Source: an uncultured Oscillospiraceae bacterium
GTDB lineage: Bacteria > Bacillota > Clostridia > Oscillospirales > Oscillospiraceae
Assembly: GCA_900751035.1 (NCBI GenBank)
Contig: CAADSF010000389.1
Location: forward strand, 1-43,694
Length of the DNA stretch: 43,694 nucleotides
Direction of reading: 5' to 3'
Shown: piece by piece, positions 10,401-18,930 of the stretch
Position numbering within the stretch: the stretch's first letter is position 1
Layout of the letters: each line of letters begins with the position of its first letter
Notes under the pieces: model-generated
The model's database searches: none
The model's input: only the letters and a program-made list of their open reading frames with translations
Told to the model about the DNA's origin: nothing
Made by a program: the position numbers and the translations under genes

Positions 10401-13400
10401 GATAGTTTGTGTTTTTGTTGTATCGGTCATCCATCTTGGCCCGCTCTTCGGTAACCATTGCGGCGTACGCTTTGCTCGCAGGCATTGTGACCTTTGCCGC
10501 ATCGACACCGATCTCCCGTGTCAAAAAGTCTGATGTTTCCCCGATATAGATTTCGTCAGCTCCGCGATACCTGTTTTCTGCCACGCGCCGAAGTTCGTCG
10601 AGCAGTCCATCTGCGATAGACAGCTTCCCGTTCTGCTCCTCCTGCGCATTCTGTGCCGTCTGGCCCCTTGCCCGGAGCGTCTCGATCTCCCCGCTGTTCT
10701 CCAGCGTCTTCTGCGCGGAGCGGATTCTCCGCTGCCCTCTGCGGATCCCTGCGTAGGCATCCGCAAAGACCTCCTCCATGTACCGGACCGCAAGCTCGTT
10801 CTCCTGCTCCTCCGTCATGTCCTCGGTAAATTCGCCGTAAATGCCGTCGTAGGCCTCTGCATAGTCAATCGCCATGCGCAGCATTTCCTCGCGGCCGTAC
10901 TCCTGCATGAGCCGGTCGGCAAGGCGCTGCAGCAGCCCCGGCTGCGCCTCCACTGCGTCGTGGAAATCCTCGTGGCGGTAAATTCGCTCCATATCCCGGC
11001 GGCCGTCTACCTGCAGGAAGATCTGCGTCCTGCCGTTGTCGCCGGTCTGGCGCACGCCTTCCACGCGCACGGTCCGGTTCCCGGACTCAACTGTGAGTGC
11101 GCCGGAAACGAACGTGACGTCCTGTCCCTTTGCCGCCGCTTCCACGACGATGCGGTTCATCTTTTCGACGAGCGCGGCGTCTGCTGCCTGCGTCGTGTCG
11201 ATCTCGCTCGGAATGACGACGTGGATATTTTTCTCTGCTGTGCCGCCCTTTACTCCGATTTCCCTTGCGCTGACAGCCTCTCGACCGCCGCTAAGATCCG
11301 CTCGGCCGTTTTGCGTCTGCGTTCCTGCGCCTCCGGCGACTGGTCCTCCTGCGCCTTCTGCCACTGCTCCAGCTTGCTCTCCGGTACCCAGACCTGCATC
11401 CCGTTGCGCGCCGTCATCAAAAATTTCCGTTCTGCCATTGTTGTCAATCCCTTCTGTCGTGTTTTGAGCGGCCTGCTGCGCAGTGCTCGCCTCCGGCGCA
11501 GAGCGCACGATCTCCTGCAGTTGGATCTGGCGGTTCATGTAACTGCCGGGATCCGTCGCAGTTCCCTCCCGCACTTCTTCTTCGAGCTGCTGCATCACGC
11601 GCTGCGCCTGCTGCCCGAGCTCATAGGTGCTGTTCTCGCCTCGGTTCCATTCGGCGATCAGTCGGTCGGCCTCCTGCTCCGCTGCGGTCATGGCGGTCTC
11701 AACATTGTTGTTCTCCGCCTGTACCGTTTCGGCCCGCTGCGTCTGGCTCTGTACCTGCTGCGCCGTGCTATTCTGCCCGGCCTGCCACTCCTTCAGGCTG
11801 ATTTTATCGCCGTTCTCCGTGGACGTCAAGACCTCATCGACCGTCAGCTTGCCTTTTGCGATCCGGCCCATGGTCTTTTCATCCACGCCGAGGGCGCGGA
11901 TGCCCTCGCGGAACTCCTTGTAGCTCATCGGGTCTCCGGCCTGCAGGCGGCTCTCGAGCACGTCTGCAAATTCCGCAACGTCCGTCCCTTCTGCAAACAC
12001 ATTCTTCGCGGCGGACACCCATTCCAGCTGCGCCTCGAACGGCGTGAAGGCGATGTTTCGCTTCGCTTCGACGAATGAGCCGCGGCTCTCCATCACGCCC
12101 GTCGTGATGAGCGTGGAGAGGGTCGTTTCGATGAACTCGTCCCACCCCGGCATTTCCGCTTCTTTTCCGGTGACGTAGTTGATAAACAGCGGCTCCAGAT
12201 AGTTCTGCGTGTTTTCCTCGATGATCTCGTCGATCGAGCCTCCGATCAGGCTGCCCGCGAAGCGGAAGGCCACGCGCGCATAGCCGCGGCCCAGCCCGGA
12301 GATCGCCTCCTGCACGAAGTCGCCGATTCCGCTGCCCATGCTGAATCGGCTGATACCGCCGATGAGATACTCCAGCCCAGCCTCGCTCGCGCCGACGAGC
12401 GTCGAATAGGTAGACGCCTGCGCCTTGGTCATGCCCTGCTGCATGGCCTCGGTGTAGGCGTTTCCTTTTGCCCCGGCAAACATACTGGCCACACCGGCAG
12501 CCTTGCCCGCCGCCTGTGCCGCCTCCGCGCTCAGGCCGACTGCGCCGCCGATGCCCTGCGTCGCCGCAGAGATCGCGACCATCGGCAGCATGTTGCCGAT
12601 GCTGTTTGCCGCGCTGTAGAGGATCCTCTCGCCGTGGCTCGCGTTGGCGTTGATGATGTTTTCGGCGTAGTCCTCACCATAGAGCGGCAGCTGCTCGCCT
12701 GTGAACAATTGTTCGATGCCGCGCCCAAAGCGCCGCACGCCCTGGCTGAGCGAGAACATCGTCCGCTCGAACGTGTTGTCGAGCCCGGCCGCCTTTTCCG
12801 TGCCGCGCCGCAGCTCCAGCGTGTCGGACAGCATGTCGTAATACTGCTCCGCCGCCTTTTCGCCCTGCGTGTTGTAGAGGTAGGTAAAGATCTTTACCTC
12901 CTCGTCCGTCATAAACGTTTCCGAGCCGCGGGTCTCGAAATACGGCGAATGGTTGATTCCCCCGTAGATGGCCGTCGCGCGGCTCATTTGCGGCCGGTTC
13001 TCCTCGTTGCCGAGCTCCAGCACCTTCGGGTCTGCCTCCGACTCCTGCGCGAAATCCGGCTTGCTGACGATGTCGCTCTCTGTCTTTTGGACTTGATACA
13101 CCTTGGCGTATCCCAGCTCCCGCGCAAGCTCGAGCGCCTTGCTGCTCTCCTCCTGTGCAAGCTTGTCCCACTGGTCGGCGGATCGCGTCAGCGAGGAGCC
13201 AAACCGGGTAGCATCCTCGCGGTCCTTCCCGGTCGCAGTGGTACTGCTGGCTTCCCGCTGCGCATCTCCGGTCTCCCGCAGATGCAGTGCCTTCTGGCGG
13301 TATTCCTCCGCGCGCTCCCGCGTGGTGTCATACTCCCGCTGCACCTTGTCAACGCTGCGGCCGCTCAAAAACTTTGCCCGATACCTTCCGGCCTCCGCAA

Positions 13401-13809
13401 AATCCAGCGGGGCCGTCGTGTTGACCGCCACATGCCGCTCTGCTTTCCCGTGGGCATCCTTTCGTACTTGCTTATAGGCGCTCTTCACCGCCGTGCTGTT
13501 GATCTGGCCAGCCTTGGCCTTTGCCTTTTCAACTGTTTCCGCCCTGACCCGTGCAAGGTATTCTTTCCCGATCACCCGCCGCGTCTCTTCCCGCTGCGGG
13601 TATCCTCCCTGCGTCCCATTTTCGAGCCTTCTCAGGGCTGCACCTGGAACATACTGCCCGATCGTCTCGTTTGCCTTGTTTATGATATTGTCGATCTGTT
13701 GGTCGGCTCTCTCAACGATAATATCTGCCTGCCGCTTCTCGCCCTTCTTCTTCGCTTCTTCGGCTCTCTTCTGGCGGGCAAGATACTCTTTCCCGATAAT
13801 TCTCGCCAT
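4432..13809 (-). CDS. Giant polyvalent virion protein: peptidase and nuclease-toxin motifs, hydrophobic region
   Basis: 3125 residues, over a fifth of the genome. Approximate layout: 1-390 basic/coiled-coil; 395-570 Gly/Ala-rich hydrophobic region that could insert in a membrane; HEDFH (946-950, an HEXXH zinc-peptidase motif) with EEVFADAYAG (1012-1021) as a possible third-ligand helix; 1060-1235 a domain resembling MuF C-terminal/PBECR-type RNase toxins (IYIGETSDFL start, LLFLDKKRSQ end); 1280-1800 long coiled coils; 1900-2450 helical region like large-polyvalent-protein domains; 2600-3000 two related repeats of about 120 residues; an EF-hand-like loop (DADGSGGVSQEE, near 3062). It directly follows the portal and the 415-residue protein, where podoviruses encode ejected internal proteins. 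Probable role: packaged with DNA and delivered to the cell. Peptidase and nuclease activity are inferred from motifs only. Confidence 0.9.
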   Translation of the reverse strand: MARIIGKEYLARQKRAEEAKKKGEKRQADIIVERADQQIDNIINKANETIGQYVPGAALRRLENGTQGGYPQREETRRVIGKEYLARVRAETVEKAKAKAGQINSTAVKSAYKQVRKDAHGKAERHVAVNTTAPLDFAEAGRYRAKFLSGRSVDKVQREYDTTRERAEEYRQKALHLRETGDAQREASSTTATGKDREDATRFGSSLTRSADQWDKLAQEESSKALELARELGYAKVYQVQKTESDIVSKPDFAQESEADPKVLELGNEENRPQMSRATAIYGGINHSPYFETRGSETFMTDEEVKIFTYLYNTQGEKAAEQYYDMLSDTLELRRGTEKAAGLDNTFERTMFSLSQGVRRFGRGIEQLFTGEQLPLYGEDYAENIINANASHGERILYSAANSIGNMLPMVAISAATQGIGGAVGLSAEAAQAAGKAAGVASMFAGAKGNAYTEAMQQGMTKAQASTYSTLVGASEAGLEYLIGGISRFSMGSGIGDFVQEAISGLGRGYARVAFRFAGSLIGGSIDEIIEENTQNYLEPLFINYVTGKEAEMPGWDEFIETTLSTLITTGVMESRGSFVEAKRNIAFTPFEAQLEWVSAAKNVFAEGTDVAEFADVLESRLQAGDPMSYKEFREGIRALGVDEKTMGRIAKGKLTVDEVLTSTENGDKISLKEWQAGQNSTAQQVQSQTQRAETVQAENNNVETAMTAAEQEADRLIAEWNRGENSTYELGQQAQRVMQQLEEEVREGTATDPGSYMNRQIQLQEIVRSAPEASTAQQAAQNTTEGIDNNGRTEIFDDGAQRDAGLGTGEQAGAVAEGAGGPVAGGAGTQTQNGRADLSGGREAVSAREIGVKGGTAEKNIHVVIPSEIDTTQAADAALVEKMNRIVVEAAAKGQDVTFVSGALTVESGNRTVRVEGVRQTGDNGRTQIFLQVDGRRDMERIYRHEDFHDAVEAQPGLLQRLADRLMQEYGREEMLRMAIDYAEAYDGIYGEFTEDMTEEQENELAVRYMEEVFADAYAGIRRGQRRIRSAQKTLENSGEIETLRARGQTAQNAQEEQNGKLSIADGLLDELRRVAENRYRGADEIYIGETSDFLTREIGVDAAKVTMPASKAYAAMVTEERAKMDDRYNKNTNYHGLGADGLLEILEKSENPVAAFVSKPGEKGSRRNRLVLVTDKEINGGTAVVVEEIGTRGKYKNKLLDVNKVITAYERDKVANDIETAAATGKLLFLDKKRSQSLNAGNQGSNSQGTMQSSDFQTNIQNFLADVKWESGAYDKKVSESGPAESDIAAAFRKAMEKKASFSVSDDLNDLNMQVQRAEAATRSDALKAQAEAELQEYLKKGKGELAQSISKMSDATLKKQTERVKQAMTAESEGMRVNEAAEAVTEGVQKYAESRNQRLGDMLQMIKTEQNKRAAAKREAEKQRRAEARKTPEAKLQRKIDKLQKQIDIERAALRQAKQGGTLTSEMAEQSEERITGLRQEILDYKNELQEKKTAAREEKKRRQDQAAKEAIQKEKPRQATRDLTNALIESFNVPEANRTQATIQIRELAEQAYQEGQKGHITNELRNKMLDTLIELGTEREMLDNRESEISQRLREKWIQVPDEVRTAFGEEWDDIKESAYDSGIYFTYKDGYRSIQSWTAELQKEFGQMFDTTRSPQQQLRDIVNLASEGYGKQMTIGDMIRQNADDYSWSMREKVEELGKVLDDQLQRFGEKANIEVKLAARSAKSLQAQQQYFENRLRSRTAQQMESLAREKLLKSAKQLSRMANKSSAEQRAAIQKVIGNIDLVARSITPDGIENLQELALSYRQAMEAMGENFIRDKDVEDRLARLDKKRIDNMDDMNEVRQLAQDITAVATQIRNRNQMLATVRRETVSEMAENVRKEVKAAKGSNAGKARDFVLMQTDAKRFFLELGGWKEDGATAELLHGLERGEEKRRLYEMRAQGLFNGFLADKANKKWVESATGKDAQWITVDTPRGAAVIKDGTASAINELTMTPMMRVSLIMHSKNEDNLRHIAEGGMRVPNRALYKKGNISEAYARGDVVTLTPQAVRDIVRGATAQEIQFAAILSKYFDGQAKNAINEVSMIMDGYEKAMVKNYFPIESDRAFTVQDNDQVRNDISLTGLGFLKQRTGKGANPVLLQDASQTFQRSVESVSKYYGLALPIRDLNAVMNSTYYENAGKVRLSQTDRLLGRDRSKEGGGAIRTQSAESVRNVIAGKWGKSSINYIEKLVGDLQRSGKDMDAFSGFFGWLRGQYASAVISFNPSSMLKQWGSYATAMAYLSPGDLAAGLLRGMKGKVSTDTLGQYSSVYWYRNQGNATQELHDLTTNEALVTKLPLGYNWAQAMDSFITRRLMLACERNVSRTTGLTPGTSEEINSGTDAYWTKVATLFNKVVLDTQSNSSILERAAVARANPNNISRFMTMFRADAFQSFNLLREGQGKYQAARAAYLQNKTAENRRAMIAARKQLARSGAAVIASQFVSASISVMINALRRRDELWDEDGLNWGEVAKQLGLGMIEGLAGISIAGEELVGLVESIAFDETWYGPDVNALQLLTDTAESAISAAKILKNGKWELAPGALKDLALEASTVMGLPVKNVEKYVQVLPRWVAPELMAEYDNIWDEVDRNALSKSSVLDIKADIGVLLDNRTEDMSDEGKEELTRLYLAGGTGALPAAVPNAIKYTDDNGEEVTEQLDYSQKQTYKKEWSKIVSGAIGSLLKSDLYNEADDKTKTKMLNNLYTYANGLSAEKVVPEKTADGWIDDARTLSGEGVKIADYIQWHTMLSEMDSDDASGTSRTGLKNARALELANEKGWTWAVPSDAPDELKWMEDDTEQTLQLTDAQKKQYRKTWTGIVYGSVGDLMQSDEYQSATEKERGALIQKLTAYASALAAYEIEPKKVPDTWISGGQQAVKDGVPLDEYIIFRTLYSELDSINEDGDEESGLKNKRTLDLIESMGWSDKAEQSAYINTVASESKAAEAEALQKAGMTWEQANDVLAVPGSGVAKKAAVTATNASEATKAKILASYDKSEKQKTAKLVMTGLKYGIPMRRYTDVLQNADADGSGGVSQEEAGKYIATLGLSVQEAAYLWQMVTNGKEGKKNPFSSYFGAEFYSAAGAFD

Positions 13810-13824
13810 ATACTATCTCCTGTA

Positions 13825-15072
13825 TCAGTGCTCGCCGAACTCCATCAGCAGCCTATTGTACTCCTCCGTTGTCAATTGATTGGCGTCATATGCTGCATCC
13901 ATTGCAGCAATCAGCGAATTCTTTGCTCGCTCGGCTTCTTCTTTGGTCTTTGCATATCGCAGAGTCCTCTGGATGTCAAGATAATACTTCCTTGCCGTCG
14001 TGCTCATTTGATTCAGGTCTTTCAGGTACGGCGTGTCCTCATCCACTCCGCCCGTCACGCCGCCCCCGCTTCCCGATCCGCTCCCGCCCCCGCCTCCGGA
14101 GCTGTACGAGCCGCCGCCGGATCTTCCGCCGGAGCCGCCGCTGTACCCGCCGCTCTGCGCCTGCACGCCCGCGAGGATGCGCTTCGCGTCCTCGCCGCTG
14201 ATCCCGGCCTGTGCCAGCATCTCCGCGCTCGGCATCTGGCCCAGCTGCAGCATCGTCATGGCGAGGTTGTAGGCGTTCTGGCGCTGCTGCTCGTTCTGGG
14301 TGTACTTGTCCAGCTCCTGCTGGTAGCGCCACTGCTCCCGCTGCCAGTCGGCGTCCTGCTGCGCCTGCATCTTCTGCCAGTTCTGGTAGCTCTGGTCCGT
14401 CGTCGGCGTGCCCACGCCCACGCCCAGTACGCTGGATACCTGATCGTCCGCATAGCCGAGCTGCTGCCAGCGGTTGAGCGCCTCGTTGATGCGCAGGCTG
14501 TAGTCGCTCTGCGCGGCGCTGCCCGCGTTCATGAGGGCCGATAGGTAATTGTACTGGTCCTGCCGGGCCGTCTGCTTTTCGTTGTACCATCGGTTATAGG
14601 CCTGCTGCTCCAGCTCAGGTACCTTGTCGGCCAGCTGCGCCTTGTAGTTGTCGGCCGCCTGACTGGCCGCCGCAATGGCCTGCGTGGAGGCAAGGCCGCC
14701 CGTCTGCTTGGCGTAGGCTCCCAGCGTGTCGCGCATCGTCCGGTCGCCCTCGCGCAGGTAGGTCTTGCGGTACTCCTGCATGGCCGTGTCGTTTTCGGGA
14801 TCCCACTTATAGGCCCCGCCGCTGTTCTCCTGCAGGCGCTTGATCGCGGCATCCAGTTCTTCCTGGTAGGGGTTCTTCCATCCGGTGTTTGCCCCGGCTC
14901 CCTGCAGGTAATTTGCGTACTGGTTCGTCTGCGCCCACTGGTTCAGGCCCTCGCCCGCGATCTTTTCGTTTCGCATCTGCTCATAGATCGCGGCCTGTGC
15001 ATAATTGCCCTTCGACGCCGCGTCGTCCATCAGCTTTTTGTAGTCCGTATCCTTGTTGTATCCGTACTGCAT
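13825..15072 (-). CDS. Putative internal virion/ejection protein, Gly-Ser linker
   Basis: 415 residues, strongly helical and Gln/Ala-rich, with regular YN, QA and W residues (QEELDAAIKRLQENSGG, EWQYQQELDKYTQ-like patterns). A Gly/Ser-rich linker (about residues 308-345) joins a small C-terminal helical domain. It sits between the portal and the giant polyvalent gene, ten bases after the portal, the position of ejection proteins in podoviruses. The start follows GGAGGGGCC. No enzymatic motif was found. It could form part of an ejection channel or a portal-proximal core; scaffold-like function is the alternative. Confidence 0.75.
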   Translation of the reverse strand: MQYGYNKDTDYKKLMDDAASKGNYAQAAIYEQMRNEKIAGEGLNQWAQTNQYANYLQGAGANTGWKNPYQEELDAAIKRLQENSGGAYKWDPENDTAMQEYRKTYLREGDRTMRDTLGAYAKQTGGLASTQAIAAASQAADNYKAQLADKVPELEQQAYNRWYNEKQTARQDQYNYLSALMNAGSAAQSDYSLRINEALNRWQQLGYADDQVSSVLGVGVGTPTTDQSYQNWQKMQAQQDADWQREQWRYQQELDKYTQNEQQRQNAYNLAMTMLQLGQMPSAEMLAQAGISGEDAKRILAGVQAQSGGYSGGSGGRSGGGSYSSGGGGGSGSGSGGGVTGGVDEDTPYLKDLNQMSTTARKYYLDIQRTLRYAKTKEEAERAKNSLIAAMDAAYDANQLTTEEYNRLLMEFGEH

Positions 15073-15081
15073 GGCCCCTCC

Positions 15082-17118
15082 TTACTGCATGCCCTGCTGC
15101 ATACCCATCTGCTGCTGCATAGCCTGCTGCGACTGCATGGCCATCGCCTGCGCCTGCTGCTGCGCAGCCTGCTCCTCCAGCAGCTTTTTGATCGTCCCCG
15201 CGCCGGGGTAATTCTGCATTTCCATCTGCGACCAGTAGCGGATCAGCGTCTGCGGCTCGCTCGGGTTGCCGTAAGCGCCGCTCTGCAGGTGCTGCGTGAT
15301 CTCCTGCCACATGGCCTCGCGGTTCGCGGCCAGCCCGGATGCGTTGTCGCAGCTGAAGCGGAACTGATCGTTCCAGTACAGCTCCCCCGCCTCGTCGCAC
15401 TCCAGAAACGCCCACGAGTTCCATTCCGTGTCCATCTCATTCTTTCCGTGCATCTTCCGCCGCTCCTCGCAGTATGCGAGCTTGTTGCGGAAGAGCCGCT
15501 CGAAGATCTCGGCCCACGCGGCCTTTTTCATGATCTTCTTCGATTCGATTCGGCCGGCAGCCTGCGCGGCCGAAAACTCCTTGGCCTTGCCGGACGTCGC
15601 CGTCGTGTCCGTGCGGCCCTGGAACGAGTCCGTGATGCCGAGGATCCGGCGGCTCTCCTCGTAGACGTGGTTGAGGTATGCATACGGCCACTCGAGGTCT
15701 CCGGTAAAATCAAACTGCTTTACCTGCGCCAGATCGGACTGCGGCATGTACCACAGCTCCTGATCCTGTCCGTCCATGCGGAGGTCGGGGTTGTCCGGCA
15801 TCGCGATCTTCGTGCCCCACTTGCTGATGCGCGTGATCATCTTCCGGCTCAGGTGATTCACCGTGTTCTGCTGGTCCCGGATCTTATCGCAGTCGCTCTC
15901 GCCCAAAAACGTGCCCCACGCGGTAACGTTCCGCTGCAGCACGACGGGGTAGATGTTCGGTCGGTAGTACGGCACCCAGTATTCCGTTTCCGCCTGCGTC
16001 TGCGTGTTATACGGAGGCAGCGTTTCGGGCCCCAGAATCGTCTCTGCGCCGTTTTCTGCATCCGGCACCAAACTACCCGCTGCGCCCACGTCTGTCCCGT
16101 CCGGCGTAAAGTCCGGCTCTGCCGCAGCCGGTTCCGGTGCAGCCATCCCCTGCAGGCGGTTCAGCACGTCCTCGCGGACGCCCTTCTCTCGCAGGTCGGC
16201 GATGGACATCCAGCGGCCTTCCTCGTCCGTCTCCTCCCAGCTGCGCGCGCCGCAGTAGGCGCAGGCGTCCTTTCTCCGCCGCTCCGGCGGAAGGCCCTGC
16301 GGGTACTCGCCGTTTACGGTCGGGCCGACCATCTTCCAGTTGGAGGAGTCCGCCTCAGTCTGCCCGCACTTTTTGCAGCGGCGCAGGCGGCGGCTCTGGC
16401 AGTCCTCCAGCTCCTCGCATACCGTGTCTCCCACCCAGACGATGCGTCCGACGCCGCCGTGCTCGTTGCGGTAGTAGGCCGTCTCCAGCGTGACGAGGTC
16501 CTCGGCCGTGCTGGCCTCCTCGCCGCGCAGGCTGGCGTCCTCCTCCGTCTCGTCCGAGACGTCCACGCCGTACCGGCGCTTGACGTAGCCCTTGGTCTGC
16601 GGCATGCGGAGAAACATGTAGTCCATGTCCTCCGGCTCCTCGACGCCATCCTGCGGGATGTAGCGCTTGGGATGCAGCACCGTGATGCTGTTCTCCCCGA
16701 CGGTCGTGTGCGTCCGCTGTGCGCTGTCCCACTCCACGAGATACAGCACGCCGCCCTGCACCTTGCAGGTTCGCTCTGCGCGGTCGTTGATGCGCTCCGC
16801 TGGCAGCCGGTCCAGCTCGTCCAGGAGCATAGCCTCGATCATCTTGCCGAGCAGGTTGTCCTGCTGGCGGCTCGGCGTTACCTTCCCGGTCGGCATACTG
16901 TTGTCGATCTCCGATTCGATGTTTTCGCTCGTGATGTTCCAGACGTGCGGCGTTTCCGTCGGCTCGTCGATCCCGTTTTCGATCAGCGGCCGCAGCGCGT
17001 GGCCGCCCTTGTACTGCACCTCGCGCGCGTCCATCTTGTCAATCTCCCCGGCGTAGGCCTGCAGGTTGCGGTCCAGCTTGTCCTGCCACTTGTGCAGGGT
17101 CTTTTTCTCGTTGTCCAT
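15082..17118 (-). CDS. Portal protein with zinc-ribbon insertion
   Basis: 678 residues, in the size range of podovirus portals. Portal features are the position two genes after terminase, the N-terminal helical start (KWQDKLDRNLQAY), a mid-protein stretch with VVLQRNVTAWGTFLGESD followed by DKIRDQQNTVNHLSRKM (stem/wing-like), and a Gln/Met-rich helical C-terminus (about 635-678) resembling a barrel tail. Residues 242-295 contain two CxxC pairs (CKKC and CAYC) that form a zinc-ribbon insert not expected in a standard portal. The start follows GGAGGACAC. The dodecameric portal is the DNA channel and docks terminase and the short tail. The identification rests on context and fold-like pattern rather than a unique motif. 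Confidence 0.8.
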   Translation of the reverse strand: MDNEKKTLHKWQDKLDRNLQAYAGEIDKMDAREVQYKGGHALRPLIENGIDEPTETPHVWNITSENIESEIDNSMPTGKVTPSRQQDNLLGKMIEAMLLDELDRLPAERINDRAERTCKVQGGVLYLVEWDSAQRTHTTVGENSITVLHPKRYIPQDGVEEPEDMDYMFLRMPQTKGYVKRRYGVDVSDETEEDASLRGEEASTAEDLVTLETAYYRNEHGGVGRIVWVGDTVCEELEDCQSRRLRRCKKCGQTEADSSNWKMVGPTVNGEYPQGLPPERRRKDACAYCGARSWEETDEEGRWMSIADLREKGVREDVLNRLQGMAAPEPAAAEPDFTPDGTDVGAAGSLVPDAENGAETILGPETLPPYNTQTQAETEYWVPYYRPNIYPVVLQRNVTAWGTFLGESDCDKIRDQQNTVNHLSRKMITRISKWGTKIAMPDNPDLRMDGQDQELWYMPQSDLAQVKQFDFTGDLEWPYAYLNHVYEESRRILGITDSFQGRTDTTATSGKAKEFSAAQAAGRIESKKIMKKAAWAEIFERLFRNKLAYCEERRKMHGKNEMDTEWNSWAFLECDEAGELYWNDQFRFSCDNASGLAANREAMWQEITQHLQSGAYGNPSEPQTLIRYWSQMEMQNYPGAGTIKKLLEEQAAQQQAQAMAMQSQQAMQQQMGMQQGMQ

Positions 17119-17127
17119 GTGTCCTCC

Positions 17128-18930
17128 TTAATGCAGCGCGCTTCCGGCGTAGTATTCGATCGCCAAGCTGTGCAGCGCCCACTCTCCCGTCGCCTCGATG
17201 CGGAGCCGGAAATGGTCGCACCGGTGCGGCACGACCGGCAGGTAATAGCTCCGCTTGCCCGCTGCGGTCAGCGTTGCCACGCTTTTCCACGTCCCGCTGC
17301 TGTCGTACTGGATCTTGACGGTCACGCTCGCGCCCATCAGGCTCAGCCGCAGCAGCAGCTTGCTCACGGCTTTGCGGTTCGGGCTCTCCATCGTAAAGTC
17401 CGCAAACTCCACAAAGCTCTCCACGGCCGCCGTGTTTTCCGGGCCGCCCGGCCCCTTGAGCGTCGTCAGCGCCTTGCCGGTCGTCATTGCGATGATGGAC
17501 GGCAGCAGCGTCTCCGCGCCCTCCGTCAGCGCCATGCTGTCGATGTCGGGGCTGTCCTCCACGGTCCAGATGCCGCGCAGCCCGTCGTAGTGGTATAGTC
17601 TCTGCGGCGCCGCGCCCGGCTTTTTGAGCTGGATGTAGTAGTCCGTTCCGTCGCTCTGTGCGAGGCCGCCTCTGTACTCACCCGGCCCAAAAACCTGCTG
17701 CAGGTCCTGCGGGTAATCTCCGTCGTAGGCCATCATGCCCTGCGGAGAGTAGTAAAACAGCAGTCCGCCCGCTGCGCCGAGGCTGTTCTGCATGCCGTGC
17801 GCCACGCCCGGCGCAAGGATCTCGCTCGTCTGGAATGTCGTGGCGTCCGTCCCGTAGATCCGCAGGATATAGCTTTCGCGGAAAAACGTGGGGTAATGCC
17901 AGCCGACGCCGCCCGTGATCTCGCCTCGCGTCTGCAGCTCCACGTACCAGCTGTCCGTGCTCAAGCCGTCAAAAACGTAGAAATTCGTCGGATCGCCGAG
18001 CGCGCTGGCAAAGATCTCCTTCTTGTCCGCGCCCCACAGGCGGTTTTCGAACTCAAAGCACACGTCCATGTCCGGCACGCTGCGGCGCAGCGTGATCGTC
18101 CCCGTCTCGCTGTACGAGGTCTGCTTCTCTCCGCTGTCGCTCGGCGGGATCTTAAAGCAATAATCCGAAAAGATGATGCTCTTTGAGCCGATCTCGCGGA
18201 TGATCGCGATCTTGTTGTTGTCCGGCTCCGTGGTCAGGCCGTCGATCTCCACGGCGTCCCCGATTTGGAATCCCGCCTTTGCAAGATCGGCCGAGGCCGG
18301 GGAATTGATCGTCAGCGTATTGGCCGTGGCGGCGGCTCCGTAGATCGTCCCGTCCGAGATCGTGATCTTGGTCGCCGTCAGCTCCGCCTCCATGCTCACG
18401 ACCCACGCGCCCATGCTGTCCCACTCGTCGCCGGTCCAGACAAAGAGCGACCATTTTGGGTTCTGCGGACCATTCGGATTGGTGTTGATGACGTATGCCG
18501 TTCCCTTTTCGGCGCTCGTCGGCAGTGCTGCCGGATTGTCTGCCTTCCCCTTGACGGTGTATTTTGCCTGCACCAGCTTTTTGGCCGGCATCAGCACGAT
18601 GCGGTCTCCAAATCGAACGAATTTCGTTTCTCCCGCCCCGATGTATGCTGCCTTGAGGTTGAGCAGCGCCCACTTGTACCACAGCCAGCCGTCCGCATCG
18701 ACGTACCACATTGCGTGGTTGTCAAAAAACATCTCCGTTGCGCCGGTCAGCGTCCCGGCGTTCCGCCGCTTATCGCGAGAGCGCAGCAGGGGATAGTCCC
18801 GCGCGCTCATATTTTCCATGTCATAGATCTCGCCGTCCCCGGCGTTCGGGTGGTGCCGCAGGCCGCCGAACTGCACCTGCTGCGACCGCGTGATCCCGGA
18901 GCTGTAGGCCATGCCCGGCAGTCTACCCAT
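17128..18930 (-). CDS. Virion protein, probable tail hub/nozzle or DNA-stabilisation protein
   Basis: 600 residues, almost entirely beta-rich. An N-terminal signature, FGGLRHHPNAGDGEIYDMEN then PLLRSRDKR, is common in a family of large podovirus-like structural proteins in gut phages. Repeated WY/DG motifs (MWYVDADGWLWYKW, YYIQLKKPG, YHYDGLRGIWTVED) suggest a beta-propeller. The C-terminal 130 residues look like a jelly-roll. It is encoded next to the portal and overlaps the 77-residue gene by eight bases. A tail hub, nozzle or gp10-like packaged-DNA stabilisation role would fit; which one cannot be settled here. Confidence 0.7.
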   Translation of the reverse strand: MGRLPGMAYSSGITRSQQVQFGGLRHHPNAGDGEIYDMENMSARDYPLLRSRDKRRNAGTLTGATEMFFDNHAMWYVDADGWLWYKWALLNLKAAYIGAGETKFVRFGDRIVLMPAKKLVQAKYTVKGKADNPAALPTSAEKGTAYVINTNPNGPQNPKWSLFVWTGDEWDSMGAWVVSMEAELTATKITISDGTIYGAAATANTLTINSPASADLAKAGFQIGDAVEIDGLTTEPDNNKIAIIREIGSKSIIFSDYCFKIPPSDSGEKQTSYSETGTITLRRSVPDMDVCFEFENRLWGADKKEIFASALGDPTNFYVFDGLSTDSWYVELQTRGEITGGVGWHYPTFFRESYILRIYGTDATTFQTSEILAPGVAHGMQNSLGAAGGLLFYYSPQGMMAYDGDYPQDLQQVFGPGEYRGGLAQSDGTDYYIQLKKPGAAPQRLYHYDGLRGIWTVEDSPDIDSMALTEGAETLLPSIIAMTTGKALTTLKGPGGPENTAAVESFVEFADFTMESPNRKAVSKLLLRLSLMGASVTVKIQYDSSGTWKSVATLTAAGKRSYYLPVVPHRCDHFRLRIEATGEWALHSLAIEYYAGSALH

